Source: Cepaea nemoralis (Eukaryota > Mollusca > Gastropoda > Stylommatophora > Helicidae). Taken from it: a stretch of 64,000 nt of DNA. Below are positions 34,285 through 44,094 of this stretch, piece by piece; the stretch's first letter is position 1; every line of letters begins with the position of its first letter. The notes beneath the pieces are model-generated. The model did no database searches. It was not told where the DNA came from and saw only the letters and a program-made list of their open reading frames with translations. The stretch spans positions 62,001 to 126,000 of the forward strand of contig JACEFZ010027938.1 in assembly GCA_014155875.1 (NCBI GenBank). The letters run 5' to 3'. A program made the translations under genes and the position numbers.

Positions 34285-34506
34285 GTCTGCTTGTCTGTCA
34301 GTCTATCTCTCTGTCTCTGTCTTTCTGACCATCCCTTCATCCCGTCCATCGGCCCCTACCTTCGTTTCTTACTCCCTCATTCCATCCGTGCGTCCACCCG
34401 TTCATCCTGCAGTCCTTTACCCCTCTCTCTGTACCTTCCTCAGTCTCTTCCTATCTCTGTGCGTCTCTCTTTCTCTCTACCTCTTTTCATCCGCCAACCC
34501 ACACCC

Positions 34507-34550
<44 letters not shown>

Positions 34551-34567
34551 GTCTGCCTGCCTCCGTG

Positions 34568-34609
<42 letters not shown>

Positions 34610-34621
34610 TGCCTGCCTGCC

Positions 34622-34673
<52 letters not shown>

Positions 34674-34674
34674 A
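34285..34674. repeat. Pyrimidine-rich tract and (CTGT)n/(CCTG)n microsatellite
   Basis: A CT-rich lead-in is followed from ~34,507 by CTGT units, a block of CCTG at ~34,563-34,622, then CTGT again. The Cys/Leu/Ser-rich frame over it is an artefact. Confidence 0.93.
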
Positions 34675-34904
34675 AATTGTTTTTTTTTAAATCCTGGCAT
34701 GGAGAGAGATTCAAAGACATGACCACCTCTCTAGAAGGTCGCCGTGCGAGCCGACAAGCTACCACTTATTCAATTCTAAATACATGTAGTCTCCGTGACA
34801 CTATTTACATCGTATTGGGACTATGGTGCTAATCCTGTACTGTATAGACCAATCAGCAATCGAGGAGCGATGTGGTTAGAACCACATCTACACGGCCTTC
34901 AGTT

Positions 34905-35165
34905 TCTCCATCGTGTCATCACCTTTGGTCTAGTATTCGCATTTGATCATATCACGAGAAGAGAACTATTAGAAAGCATCGTGACGACTGGAAACATCAG
35001 TGGCGGAAGAGACAGATGCATTCCAGAGAAACGCTGCTGGATGGCTTGAGACGGTGGCATGGATAAATATCACAAGCTCTGACCCAGAGCACGAAATAAC
35101 GACATCTGTAGAGAGACATGAACGTCTACGCCAGATGCCAGGGCACATGAGGATGATGAGCATTC
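34905..35165 (+). pseudogene. LINE-B-like C-terminal fragment
   Basis: FDHITRRELLESIVTTGNIS, GGRDRCIP, then out of frame WHGQ and VYARQMPG-like residues, ending GGATGATGAGC. It follows the same C-terminal plan as the 10.9-kb copy (HVMRR..LE.VVTTGKI..GRGR). Frameshifted. Confidence 0.65.
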
Positions 35166-35469
35166 GCTTTCATACAAACAAACAAGCCACATGTTACTAA
35201 TTATCCTATTAATTGTATTCAGGGCATCTCTTTGTATAATCATATTTCCTCGAACTCCGGGGAATCTGGACAAGACAAATGTTTACACCAAGTACTTGCA
35301 AATTGTACAAAACAGGTCTTGCGTGCATCTGGCAGAGACAGGGAACGTTTGGAATGTTGCCAAAACGAATTTTCAAGGAGATATTTTGATACTAAACATT
35401 CCGCGACCATCTGGGTAGAAAGTATGACCTAACAAAAGTGGATCAATATACAAATATAATACATCACCA

Positions 35470-35745
35470 ACATCAGTATGTGCCTTCCAAAGTGGCGTAG
35501 TGGTGTAATACTTTATTCAAGTCTCGGTCCTTGGTGCTTTGGACACATATTCATGTACCTGCGCGGGCTTGTTGGATTGCCGAGACTCCAGTCTATTCCA
35601 CTTTTCACATTGGATAGTGGGGAGCATTTTGTGCGATATTCGCTGGCACGGGAATGGAGCATAATGGGGACGACTCGTTGCCGTGAAGTTGGAACCTCGA
35701 CTAACTATATTCATGAAATCACAGATGTCACATGTAAATTCTGTT
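35470..35745 (+). repeat. Repeat K, copy without SINE-3
   Basis: CATGTACCTGCGCGGGCTTG, GTGCGATATTCGCTGGCA, GGAGCATAATGGGGACG and GCCGTGAAGTTGGAACCTCG match 36,235-36,830 in order. This copy lacks the SINE-3 insertion and serves as an empty-site reference. Confidence 0.8.
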
Positions 35746-35957
35746 CCAATATGGCGGATAAGCGGTTGATTTGTTAAGTCCTTTGGAGTGTTTTTACTTC
35801 TGGCTACGACTTGCTTACGCATTTTCCTCACGTTGGACTGATAGTGCATGGTTCCGTCACCTAGCTAATGAGTTAAGTGGTTGAGCGACACTGTGAGCTG
35901 TGGATTTCGTGTGGTGTTCTTTCACATCTGTTCGCGGTTTTGTATTGTGAACTTTTT

Positions 35958-36150
35958 TTTCATATCTCTTACAGGACGTTACAGTCAACATCAGCATTTT
36001 TCAGCTGCCGTTGATGTACTAGGCAAGATTACGCTCAGTAGTTTGCCATTACTTTCTGAGCGACCGGCACACATACCCCGTAAGTTACCAACGCGGCGAG
36101 AACCGCTACAGATTCTCGCGAAGGTTACGTTACTCACGAGAATATACGTT
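35958..36150 (-). repeat. SINE-1 copy (subfamily a)
   Basis: Inverted 3' end CATATCTCTTACAGGACG, then CAACATCAGCATTTTTCAGC, AGATTACGCTCAGTAGTTTG and GCGGCGAGAACCGCTAC. The head is truncated. Confidence 0.82.
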
Positions 36151-36234
36151 CAGAAAATGGCGGCATCCAGTTGATGCACTAGCTAGTTTTCCTTTTATAG
36201 TATAGTAATGTACGTGAAGCTACTGCTTTTCTAG

Positions 36235-36830
36235 TGACTGCTGCTTCCATCTACGATCAACTAATTTTCGTGGCGGACTGTTGTTTTGGCATTCTGGCAG
36301 CGGCCTTATGCATGTACTTGCCTGTGCGTGCTGTTGGTTTGTCGGCACTGATATTTGTTCCGCTTTTCAGATGGGGCAGTGTGATATTAACTGGCAAGGT
36401 TTGCTTGCTTGCTTGTGTTCGTTGGCTTGAGCTCCAACGCAAAGTCCTGTATGTCGGATGAAGACATCCTGTTGTCCAGCATCAGTGTGATGTCATACAG
36501 GACCTGAGTTTTGCGTGAGTATCCGATGTCCCATGTCTGGCTTATTGGTGTGCAGACTGGTGGTTCCTCGCCGTACAGGCAGACACTCTCCGACTTCGGA
36601 GGAATCGGCGATCCTATTGACTTCAGCCAGGACCCCGAAGGGACCTGTTGCCCAGGACGCTCGACGAGGACGCGTCAATAGGTCTTGGCCAGTATATAAC
36701 CCGGCCCTGGTGCCTTGGAAACACCTCTGCGTCCCAACTGGCAAGGGATCGGAGCATTATAGGGGTGTCCCTTTGCCGTGAAGTTGGAGACGCTACTAAC
36801 TAATTAACTAACATATTCATGCAATTCCAT
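36235..36830 (+). repeat. Repeat K, copy carrying SINE-3
   Basis: CATGTACTTGCCTGTGCGTG, GTGATATTAACTGGCAAGG, then the SINE-3 insertion (36,400-36,735), then AACTGGCAAGGGATCGGAGC and GCCGTGAAGTTGGAGACGC. Colinear with 35,470-35,745 once the insertion is removed. Confidence 0.82.
36400..36735 (-). mobile_element. SINE-3, copy 1, with 11-bp target-site duplication
   Basis: Flanked by AACTGGCAAGG at 36,389-36,399 and 36,736-36,746. On its own strand it starts GGGACGCAGAGGTGTTTCC and ends CCAACGAACACAAGCAAGCA, so the tail is (AAGC)n. It matches 40,763-41,110 and 58,963-59,280 end to end. The common ends argue for a complete short retroposon. Open frames of 61-88 codons across it are incidental. 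Confidence 0.9.
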
Positions 36831-37049
36831 CATGCCATCGTATTACACTCAAGCTTCATTCCTTTCGGCCTGAGTCTATTTCTTCTATCGCTGATCTTTC
36901 CATTCGTGACAATGTTCTCACATTTCTCCATTATTACTCAGTATACTACAACGGATGGACACATTTACTCCAGAACAGTTGCACAAAATATAACGTAAAG
37001 ATCAATAGAAGCTGTTAATATAAGTAAAGACAATTATGAAATTATTATA

Positions 37050-37650
37050 CAGATACACGACAGGTACACAAATTCAAATATCTTGGGAGAATCTTTACAT
37101 CAGATGGCAAATGAGATAGAGAAATTGAGGCAAGAAATAAACTAGACATATGTTGCATTATCAAATTACATCCATGCTGAAACATCCTGCTCTTTCCTTG
37201 GGAATTAAGAACAACATTATACATGCAATTTGTATACCAACGTTATACTATCATAGGCACTAACTAAAGAACAAGAAAGAAATCTCACTACACGTGAAAT
37301 TAAATGCCTGAGAAAAGCAGGACAAAACAAGAACGGACCACATTTGAAACGAGGAGATCTATAAAACAGTTGGAACAACATCAGTTGTTGATTTCATTGA
37401 TAGACAATGACTTAACTGGTTCTGTCATCTAGTGAGAATGAACCCAATGTCGCCAGCAGCAAAAGCATACACCATGAAAATGGAAACATCAAGAGGCAGG
37501 GGAATACTACGAAAAAGATGGATCGACGGAGTCATCACCACCACAAAAACCCACATCTTAGCCCTTGTTCGTGAACTAATCATTAAACAAGCCTGCAACG
37601 CCTAACGGCCTAGAGCAGTGAAGGACAAAAGAAGAAAGAAGAAGATGGAC
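37050..37650 (+). pseudogene. LINE C-terminal fragment, family unassigned
   Basis: HKFKYLGRIFTSDGK, then after stops LNWFCHLVRMNPMSP, AAKAYTMKMETSRGRG and LRKRWIDGVITT, ending in ACAAAAGAAGAAAGAAGAAG. The motif order (YLG box, H.VRM, GR..RKRW.D) is that of LINE RT C-termini. It has a GAA-rich tail like LINE-F but the protein differs. Confidence 0.82.
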
Positions 37651-37715
37651 AAAATGTCAGTCATTAAGTGGAATGCCAGGAAGACCGGCTATCATGTTTT
37701 ATACCTGATGTCATA

Positions 37716-37970
37716 GTTAGTTGCATCGCCTTTACAGGACGTTGCAGTTAACCCCAGCATGTTTTTGGCTGTTTGTGATATATTGGCAAGTTTGCGTTCA
37801 GTAGTTTGCTATTGCTTTCTGAATGACCGGCCCCTAGATCATTTCATAACAAACCCAACGCAAGCCGGTCTGCTGCCAATTCGCCCGCGGCTGTGTTTCG
37901 AACGCGGTATGTGGAATTAAGAACTGCGTCCGTAATCCCCTCGCTACGGAGTCGGCTGATGACATAGCCG
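37716..37970 (-). repeat. SINE-1 copy (subfamily b), near full length
   Basis: Minus-strand head GCCGACTCCGTAGCGAGGGG, B-box-like CGCGTTCGAAACAC, centre CGGTCATTCAGAAAGC, CAAACAGCCAAAAACATGCT and end CGTCCTGTAAAGGCGATGCA. It differs from subfamily a in the region between the head and the centre. Confidence 0.85.
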
Positions 37971-37974
37971 TCTT

Positions 37975-38759
37975 CTTAAACGTATTTCACAACATTCTTC
38001 TTTGTTTTTAATAAACTCCACCGTTGACTGTCTTTTATGACGCATCGAGAACATATCCCTATATGATGGTGCTTTCCACAACACGATTAACCTTGTACAG
38101 ATAGCAGTCAAATTGTTTTGTATCATGATCTTTATAGATAAAAACTGTAATAGTTTTCCCCGGCTTACCACGACCAAAGCAGCTGTGGGCTTCTCTTCTT
38201 CTCTCTTTTTCTTTGACCCTACATTCCCCATTGGAGCATAAACACTCAAGCAAGTCACTCCTTCCCGTTCCATATTTTACCATCTCATGTAGCTCCATGA
38301 ATGTCCTCCACACATCACTGTATCTAATTTTCTTTTTTTTTTTCTTTTTGTGTGTGGTACTTTTAGGTATTCTGCTGTTTTGTTTGCTCTGTGTGTAAAA
38401 AAATAATGGACTTCGTTAGTTATTATACTATTCTTAGGTTTTCTCAATGTATGTCACATCAAGTTGTGGCATCTTTTCTTCAACTGTTGTTTCTCTGGTA
38501 TTTGTGTAATTCTATCCGTGAACTCCAGATTGGTAATTCTGTCATAACATTTTCGTCCGTCTATTCTGCTCAGACATTAATTAATTAAATGTTGTTGTTT
38601 AATAGTAATTGTCCAGTATTTTTCAATGTTTATGACCTATCAGTAATACTGATATAACGCTATAATAAAATATTCTGTTTATTGCTAACTTTAATTTCGT
38701 TTTACTCCCAACAGTTGCTAATGCTATAAAAGATCTTTTTGACTTCTGTACATTAAGTG
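37975..38759. other. Unassigned AT-rich stretch
   Basis: Minus-strand open frames of 84 and 109 codons overlap each other (37,944-38,313) and match nothing I know. No repeat copies noticed. Confidence 0.45.
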
Positions 38760-39845
38760 AAATCCTTAAAAGTTTTTGTTTTGATGTGGTGAATATATTC
38801 TGAAAAGGTAAAGAATAAATGTACTATTTTTCGATGTAGTCACCACTGCGTTCAATACAAGTCCTCCATCGCCGATAAAGTGATTGGATTCCTGCTGGAA
38901 AAAAACATTATCTTTTTCGCGAGGAGTGGGTGCAAGTGCCAACAGACTTCTGCACATCCTTTTCAGTTTGCATCCAACTAGATAGAAAATGCAGACAAGA
39001 AAATCAGGCTGCTGTTGAGGCTGAAGTACAAGCGTTGATTTTCGAGAATTCGCTAGACAGTGACGCGGTCATCTACACAGCTCGGGCCGGAGGGAGAATT
39101 GTGAAGGAGGACTCTGGTGCTTTCACTGAAACCACAAGTAGCCTGACCATGGAAGTCATGGCAGTAAGTAAAGCAATAACATGGCTCGAGACACAGACAT
39201 TCACTAGGGCTTGTTTCCTTAGCGACTCAATGAACATGATCAAGAGGATAGAGGAGGGGTCGATCCGAAGAGAATGGTTGCTGCCTCTGAAGCGGTCTCG
39301 GCTGGCAAAGATTAGTTTCATCTTCGTGCCAGGGCATGCGGGAGTACAAGGAAATGAGCGGGCTGACAAGCTCGCAGGTGAGGCTACTGTTGAGGGCGGA
39401 CGCGCCATGGACCAGGCTGACATTCTGAATGCTCTACGAGAAGTGAGACTTTTGCAAGAACCAAGTGATGACTGTGAATCTACAACAATGGCCAGACTGC
39501 GAGAGCAGCAAATTAAAAGAGGGGTGGCCAAACAAGAACACTACGCAGGAAGCCAAAGAAGATTGATAAACCAACACAGAACTGGCGTCGTTAGCCGCTA
39601 CACGCTGCGGGATTTGCTGAGGAGGGGATCCGAGCACTTATGGACTGAATGGTCCGATGTGCAACGAGGATGATCTGTCGACTAACTAACTAACTATCTT
39701 TTTCGCAGGTGTAACTACTCTGGGGTCACTACTCGGTGTGCCTGACCCGGTGGTCGTGAACAGTCTGTCACAGAAGTCAGGTCGTTTTGAAACTTTCTAC
39801 TCCACGCATATACTTGCTGGACTGACAGGCTCGCGTCATATATAA
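38760..39845 (-). pseudogene. Internally deleted mariner-like transposase, split by LINE-D
   Basis: Reading the minus strand from 39,845, the helix-turn-helix end of a Tc1/mariner transposase appears: SLSVQQVYAWSRKFQNDLTS, VTDCSRP and HRVVTPE. After the LINE-D insertion is removed it runs almost directly into the family's C-terminus, RRWRTCIERSGDYIEK and a stop at ~38,833. The ~200-residue DDE/D catalytic domain is missing, so this copy cannot move itself. Terminal inverted repeats could not be fixed by eye. Confidence 0.8.
38921..39694 (+). pseudogene. LINE-D copy with perfect 12-bp target-site duplication
   Basis: One uninterrupted frame to 39,673. It contains EEWVQVPTDFCTS, VIYTARAGG (the first RNase H Asp is lost; the 19.1-kb copy has YTDGS), TSSLTMEVMAVSKAITWLE (Glu), CFLSDSMNMIKRI (Asp), PGHAGVQGNERADKLAGEA (Asp), QADILNALREV and RYTLRDLLRRGSEHLWTEW. 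The tail is CTAACTAACTAAC. Flanks TATCTTTTTCGC at 38,909-38,920 and 39,695-39,706 are identical. It is a young, 5'-truncated insertion in a mariner remnant and too short to be autonomous. Confidence 0.93.
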
Positions 39846-39849
39846 TGGA

Positions 39850-40262
39850 CTTCTATTCGCCGATGAATTTCTATAGGTTAACAAAAAAAAGGATAACAGA
39901 ACGCTGATCCTCTTTGGTGCATGTTAAAAGTGTGGCGACCATCTTTAAACTGTCTTATGACGTCACCGCATTCATTTGCACCGCGATAACACGTGCTTAA
40001 TACTCTTGACTTCCTTAATAACAATATTGGAAGGTTACACGACAATGGCAAGATTTTCATGTGAATTCCCCTCGTAATATCTTTATTTTCTTCCCCATCT
40101 TTGTCTGCACTGTAACCTAAACAGATGTCTCCAGATTTTAGCAATGTTCCCCCTCCTTTTCGCGGCCCTAAATAAGATTTAAGAGTACCACAGAGGTTCC
40201 CATCTATTAGAGTAGACACTCGGTTCCCAGAAAACAAAGGTAGACTTGTTTTTGTTTTTTTT
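39850..40262. other. Unassigned stretch
   Basis: A 119-codon minus-strand frame (39,878-40,237) has no recognisable domain. No repeat copy noticed. Confidence 0.45.
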
Positions 40263-40264
40263 TA

Positions 40265-40501
40265 ATTCCCATATCCTTTACAGGTCATCGCTGTCAATAG
40301 CAGCATCTTTCAGCTGTCTGTTGATTTCTTGGCAAGATTACGCTCAGTAGTTTGCCATTCCTTTCTGAGCGGCCGGCTCAGTTATCCCGCAAGTCACCAG
40401 CGGGGGTAGAACCGCTCCCAGCTCTCGCCCTCTACGAGACTCGGCGTGATAAACGGGATTATGGAGAAAGTGTTGTAACCCCTCGGCCAGAGAGACCGGC
40501 A
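40265..40501 (-). repeat. SINE-1 copy (subfamily a)
   Basis: Inverted 3' end CCCATATCCTTTACAGGTCA, centre AGATTACGCTCAGTAGTTTG, head complement CCCTCGGCCAGAGAGACCGGC. Nearly full length. Confidence 0.85.
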
Positions 40502-40504
40502 AAG

Positions 40505-40597
40505 GTAGACTACTAAACATAAATTTGCCAAAACATCACAAACAGCCACAAAAATGCTGGGGTTAATTGCGACGTCCTTTAAAGTATATGCTGCTAA

Positions 40598-40600
<3 letters not shown>
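40505..40600 (+). repeat. SINE-1 3' half, inverted relative to its neighbour
   Basis: CCAAAACATCACAAACAGCC, ATGCTGGGGTTAATTGCGAC, GTCCTTTAAAGTATATGC. It is head-to-head with the 40,265-40,501 copy. Confidence 0.75.
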
Positions 40601-40602
<2 letters not shown>

Positions 40603-40684
<82 letters not shown>

Positions 40685-40735
40685 CTCTCTCTCTCTTTCT
40701 GTCTCTCTCGTCTTTCTCTCTCTGTATCTCTCTTT
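40603..40735. repeat. (CT)n(CTAT)n microsatellite
   Basis: A CT block then CTAT/ATCT units then CT again, directly after the SINE-1 3' end. Confidence 0.93.
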
Positions 40736-40762
40736 CTTTCTCTAATCTTTGACCTTCATCAT

Positions 40763-41110
40763 TTTGGGACGCAGAGGTGTTTTCAAGGCACCAGGGCCTG
40801 GTTATATACTGGCCAAGACCTATTGACGCGTCCTCGTCGAGCGTCGTGGGCAACAGGTCCCTTCGGGGTCCTGGCTAAAGTCAGTAGGATCGCCGATTCC
40901 TCCGAAGTCGGAGAGTGTCTGCCTGTACGGCGAGGAACCACCAGTCTGCACACCAATAAGCCAGACATGGGACAACGGATACTCACGCAAACCTCAGGTC
41001 CTGTATAACATCACACTGATGTTGGACACCAGGATGCCTTCATCCGACATACAGGACTTCACGTTGGAGCTCAAGCCAACGAACACAAGCAAGCAAGCAA
41101 GCAAGCAAGC
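40763..41110 (+). mobile_element. SINE-3, copy 2, with 10-bp target-site duplication
   Basis: Flanked by CCTTCATCAT at 40,753-40,762 and 41,111-41,120. Starts GGGACGCAGAGGTG (after TTT), contains GGGCCTGGTTATATACTGGCC, CTCCGAAGTCGGAGAGTG and ACCAATAAGCCAGACATGG, and ends AACACAAGCAAGCAAGCAAG. A (TA)n array follows the right duplication. Confidence 0.92.
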
Positions 41111-41114
41111 CCTT

Positions 41115-41116
<2 letters not shown>

Positions 41117-41181
<65 letters not shown>
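41117..41181. repeat. (AT)n microsatellite
   Basis: About 32 AT units. Confidence 0.95.
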
Positions 41182-41186
<5 letters not shown>

Positions 41187-41424
41187 GTCTCTTTCTGTCT
41201 GTCTGTTAGATGTCTGTCGGTCGGTCGGTAGGTCGGTCCGTCCGCTGTCTCACTCCGTTATCATTCATATAAATGGATTGTTTATCGCATATCTCTCTTA
41301 ATCTCACTCTATACAGGACTTTTATTACTCACAATTTTATCCGCCTCTCTCTTATCACAATCGTACATGTCGCTTTTATAGCTTGCTTATTTCTCTGATC
41401 TCATTCGTGCCTCTCCGTATCTGA
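41182..41424. other. Unassigned stretch
   Basis: TCTG and TCGG runs to ~41,235, then nothing recognised. Confidence 0.45.
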
Positions 41425-41560
41425 TCTTAGACAGTTCCACATTGGAAACATGTCTGTCGAAAGTGTAACTGGGCACAAAGCATTGGGTCTTATCATTGAT
41501 AGAAATCTAACTTTTACTTCCCATGTTTGAACGTTCGTTAAACAGGCAGCAAAAAAAAAA
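41425..41560 (+). pseudogene. LINE-G fragment (post-RT)
   Basis: ACATGTCTGTCGAAAGTGTA then GGTCTTATCATTGATAGAAA aligns with 63,844-63,960. Residues include MSVESVTGHKALGLIIDRNL, then a stop near SHV. Confidence 0.8.
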
Positions 41561-41764
41561 AAGTTTCGCTTTCGTAACTCGTTTATTTCTCTGATCTCAT
41601 TCATGTTTCTCCTATCTGTTATTATACAGACCTTTTAGAGGCGTTATATTTAATCTTTTTATACTCAGAAAGGCAGAGACGCGGTATATAATAGAAAGAA
41701 AAGTGCATACAACCCACACGTATGCTCTCTCAAGAAAACACTTTCTACATTGATGATGAGAGAC
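41561..41764. other. Unassigned short stretch
   Basis: Nothing recognised before the (GAA)n tract. Confidence 0.4.
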
Positions 41765-41925
41765 AGAAGAAGAAGAAGATCAAGAAGAAGAAGAAGAAGA
41801 AGAAGAAGAAGAAGAAGAAGAAGAAGAAGAAGAAGAAGAAGAAGAAGAAGAAGAAGAAGAAGAAAAAGAAGAAGAAGGAGGAGGAGGAGGATGAGGAAGA
41901 AGAAGAAGAAGAAGAAGAAGAAGAA
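41765..41925. repeat. (GAA)n microsatellite
   Basis: About 160 bp of AAG/GAA and some GAG and GAT triplets. Every purine is on the plus strand. Poly-Lys, poly-Arg and poly-Ser frames are artefacts. Confidence 0.95.
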
Positions 41926-42105
41926 GAACGAACGAACGAACGAACGAACGAACAGACTTTATTTTCAAAGGGTAACAAATTGGGCACGCAGGCCCGTCTT
42001 ACATTCGGCCCTTCCAATCATTCATCTTTCTTTCATCAACAGTGCATAGGAAAAAAAACATTGTCACATGAATTTTGTAAACATAAACAATGCATATTAC
42101 TATGT
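41926..42105 (-). repeat. LINE-G 3' end with (GTTC)n tail
   Basis: CGAACGAACGAACGAACGAA is followed by CAGACTTTATTTTCAAAGGG and TTGGGCACGCAGGCCCGTC, the same order as 60,065-60,125. On the element's strand this reads CTTTGAAAATAAAGTCTG then (TTCG)n: a polyadenylation-like AATAAA followed by the tail. Confidence 0.88.
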
Positions 42106-42109
42106 TATG

Positions 42110-43300
42110 AGACACATCCACCACCCACCCACACATCCCCCCATTCACTCCAACTTCCCCACCCAACCACACACACATACAATACATTCTCCCACCCATC
42201 CACCACATCCCTACACCTACACATCTCCCCACCCACACACACCTCTCACCCACCACACATCCCATCCACCCACACCCCAAGCACACATACATTCAATAAC
42301 CCACACATCCCCCACCTACACACATCTCCCCACCCACTCACATATCCTCTACCCGTCCCATTTCCCACCAACAATCACTCACCCAATATCCTCCTCCACC
42401 CACACACCTCCAACCACCCAACCAAACACACATTCCTCAGCCACACACATGTCTCCCCGTCAACTCACATATTCCGCACCTACCCACACACAAATTCCGC
42501 ACTCACCCACATAATCTCCCATCTCCCCCAGCCCACTCACAGATCCCGAGCCCGCACCTACAAACATCCCCCACCATCTCCTAACCTGCACACACTCACC
42601 CACACACACATCCTCTACCCACCCACACATCCTATACCCACCCATCCCCCAACCAAACATCACTTAACCACACACCCTTACTCATATACAATCACCCACC
42701 CACACATCCTCTACCCAACCACACATCATCCACCCAACCACACATCCTCCATCCACCCATTCCCCCAGCCACACATCCCTTAACCACACACCCCTACCCA
42801 TATACACACACATCCCCACCCACGCACAATCTCCCCAACCATACAAACATCCCCACCCACCAACACATTCCCCATTCACAAACACACACCTCCCATCCAC
42901 GCACACACAACCCATACATTCATCCCCTCACACATCCCTAGACACACGTACTTATTCCTCAACCACTAACACCCACACATCCCTTACCCACTCATCAACA
43001 CATACATCTCCTATCTACCCACCTACACTCACACATCCCAACCACCCATCTAAGCACACATCCCCCACCCTCACACACATCCTTCACCCACCCACAAACC
43101 CAACCACACCTTCACCCACCCACACAAACATCATTTAACCACACCCAGCTCCCCTCCCACACAATACCACACCCACACACATCCCAAAGACACATCCCTC
43201 ACCCACACACACATCTATCCACACATCTCCTACCCATCCACACATCCCCCAACTACAATCACCCTCACTACCCACACATACATCCTTCATTCAGCCACAC
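42110..43300. repeat. ~1.2-kb CA/C-rich degenerate array
   Basis: Built from variants of CCCACACATCCCC and CACCCACC with almost no G on the plus strand. The Pro/His/Thr-rich frames of 148-353 codons over it lack any domain and end where the array does. Confidence 0.92.
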
Positions 43301-43301
43301 A

Positions 43302-43365
43302 AGAAGAAGAAGAAGAAGAAGAAGAAGAAGAAGAAGAAGAAGAAGAAGAAGAAGAAGAAGAAGAA

Positions 43366-43397
<32 letters not shown>

Positions 43398-43419
43398 AGA
43401 TGAAGAAGAAGAAGAAGAA

Positions 43420-43450
<31 letters not shown>

Positions 43451-43677
43451 AAGAAGAAGAAGAAGAAGAAGAAGAAGAAGAAGAAGAAGAAGAAGAAGAA
43501 GAAGAAGAAGAAGAAGAAGAAGAAGAAGAAGAAGAAGAAGAAGAAGAAGAAGATGAAGAAGAAGAAGAAGAATAAGAAGAAGAAGAAGAAGAAGAAGAGA
43601 AGAAGAAGAAGAAGAAGAAGAAGAAGAAGAAGAAGAAGAAGAAGAAGAAGAAGAAGAAGAAGAAGAAGAAGAAGAAG

Positions 43678-43708
<31 letters not shown>
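43302..43708. repeat. ~400-bp (GAA)n array
   Basis: One of the longest simple repeats of the window. Internal interruptions AAGATGAAG..AATAAG recur at ~43,400 and ~43,552, hinting at a duplicated segment of ~150 bp. Confidence 0.95.
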
Positions 43709-43709
<1 letters not shown>

Positions 43710-44094
43710 TAGGAGGTGGAAAAGAATAAAGAGGAGGAGGATGAAGAACGGAGAACTGAACTGAAGAGTGAGGAAGAAAATGTATGTGAAGAAAGGTGAA
43801 AGAAGCCTGAGATATAAAACGACGGACGGAATGAAGAAAATGGAGATAAGAAAAAGAAAAAAGAAGAAGGGGTGAAGAAGATTGTAGTAGATACGGAAAA
43901 TAGAAAAAATAAAGGAAGAATAAGACAGATAAAGACGCACAGAAGAGAAGAGAGGGAGTAAACTGCAGGAGACAGATGGACGATAACGCAAGGAAGAAGA
44001 AGTAGAAGTTAGTTTGTTATGAACAATGATGTTCACATCTATGGCAAGAGACTTATACTCTTCGGGGGATCCTGATTGATAGACAGTTAGCAAG
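43709..44094. other. Purine-rich degenerate tract
   Basis: A/G-rich sequence (AGGAGGAGG, AAGAAGAAG runs) that grades out of the (GAA)n array. No coding support. Confidence 0.6.

Noticed and set aside
34223..34722. Cys/Leu/Ser-rich ORFs resembling secreted Cys-rich proteins
   Set aside because: They are reading frames of (CTGT)n and (CCTG)n. The same frames appear at 8.9 and 63.3 kb over the same motif.
39073..39531. 152-codon minus-strand ORF
   Set aside because: It is antisense to the LINE-D RNase H frame, which has clear homology to the other LINE-D copies.
39878..40237. 119-codon minus-strand ORF as a host gene
   Set aside because: No domain, signal or repeat copy; a frame of this length is expected by chance in 64 kb.
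40783..41008. 60-67-codon ORFs that recur at 36.5 and 59.1 kb, suggesting a conserved small protein
   Set aside because: They are carried by SINE-3 copies, in both strands, and are not kept open in the 59.1-kb copy. The conservation is that of the repeat.
41722..42783. 353-codon ORF and its overlapping 148-codon frame (Lys/Glu then His/Pro/Thr-rich)
   Set aside because: They run through (GAA)n and then the CA/C-rich array. Long frames follow from triplet composition and lack of stops in such DNA; there is no domain, and composition switches exactly at the repeat boundary.
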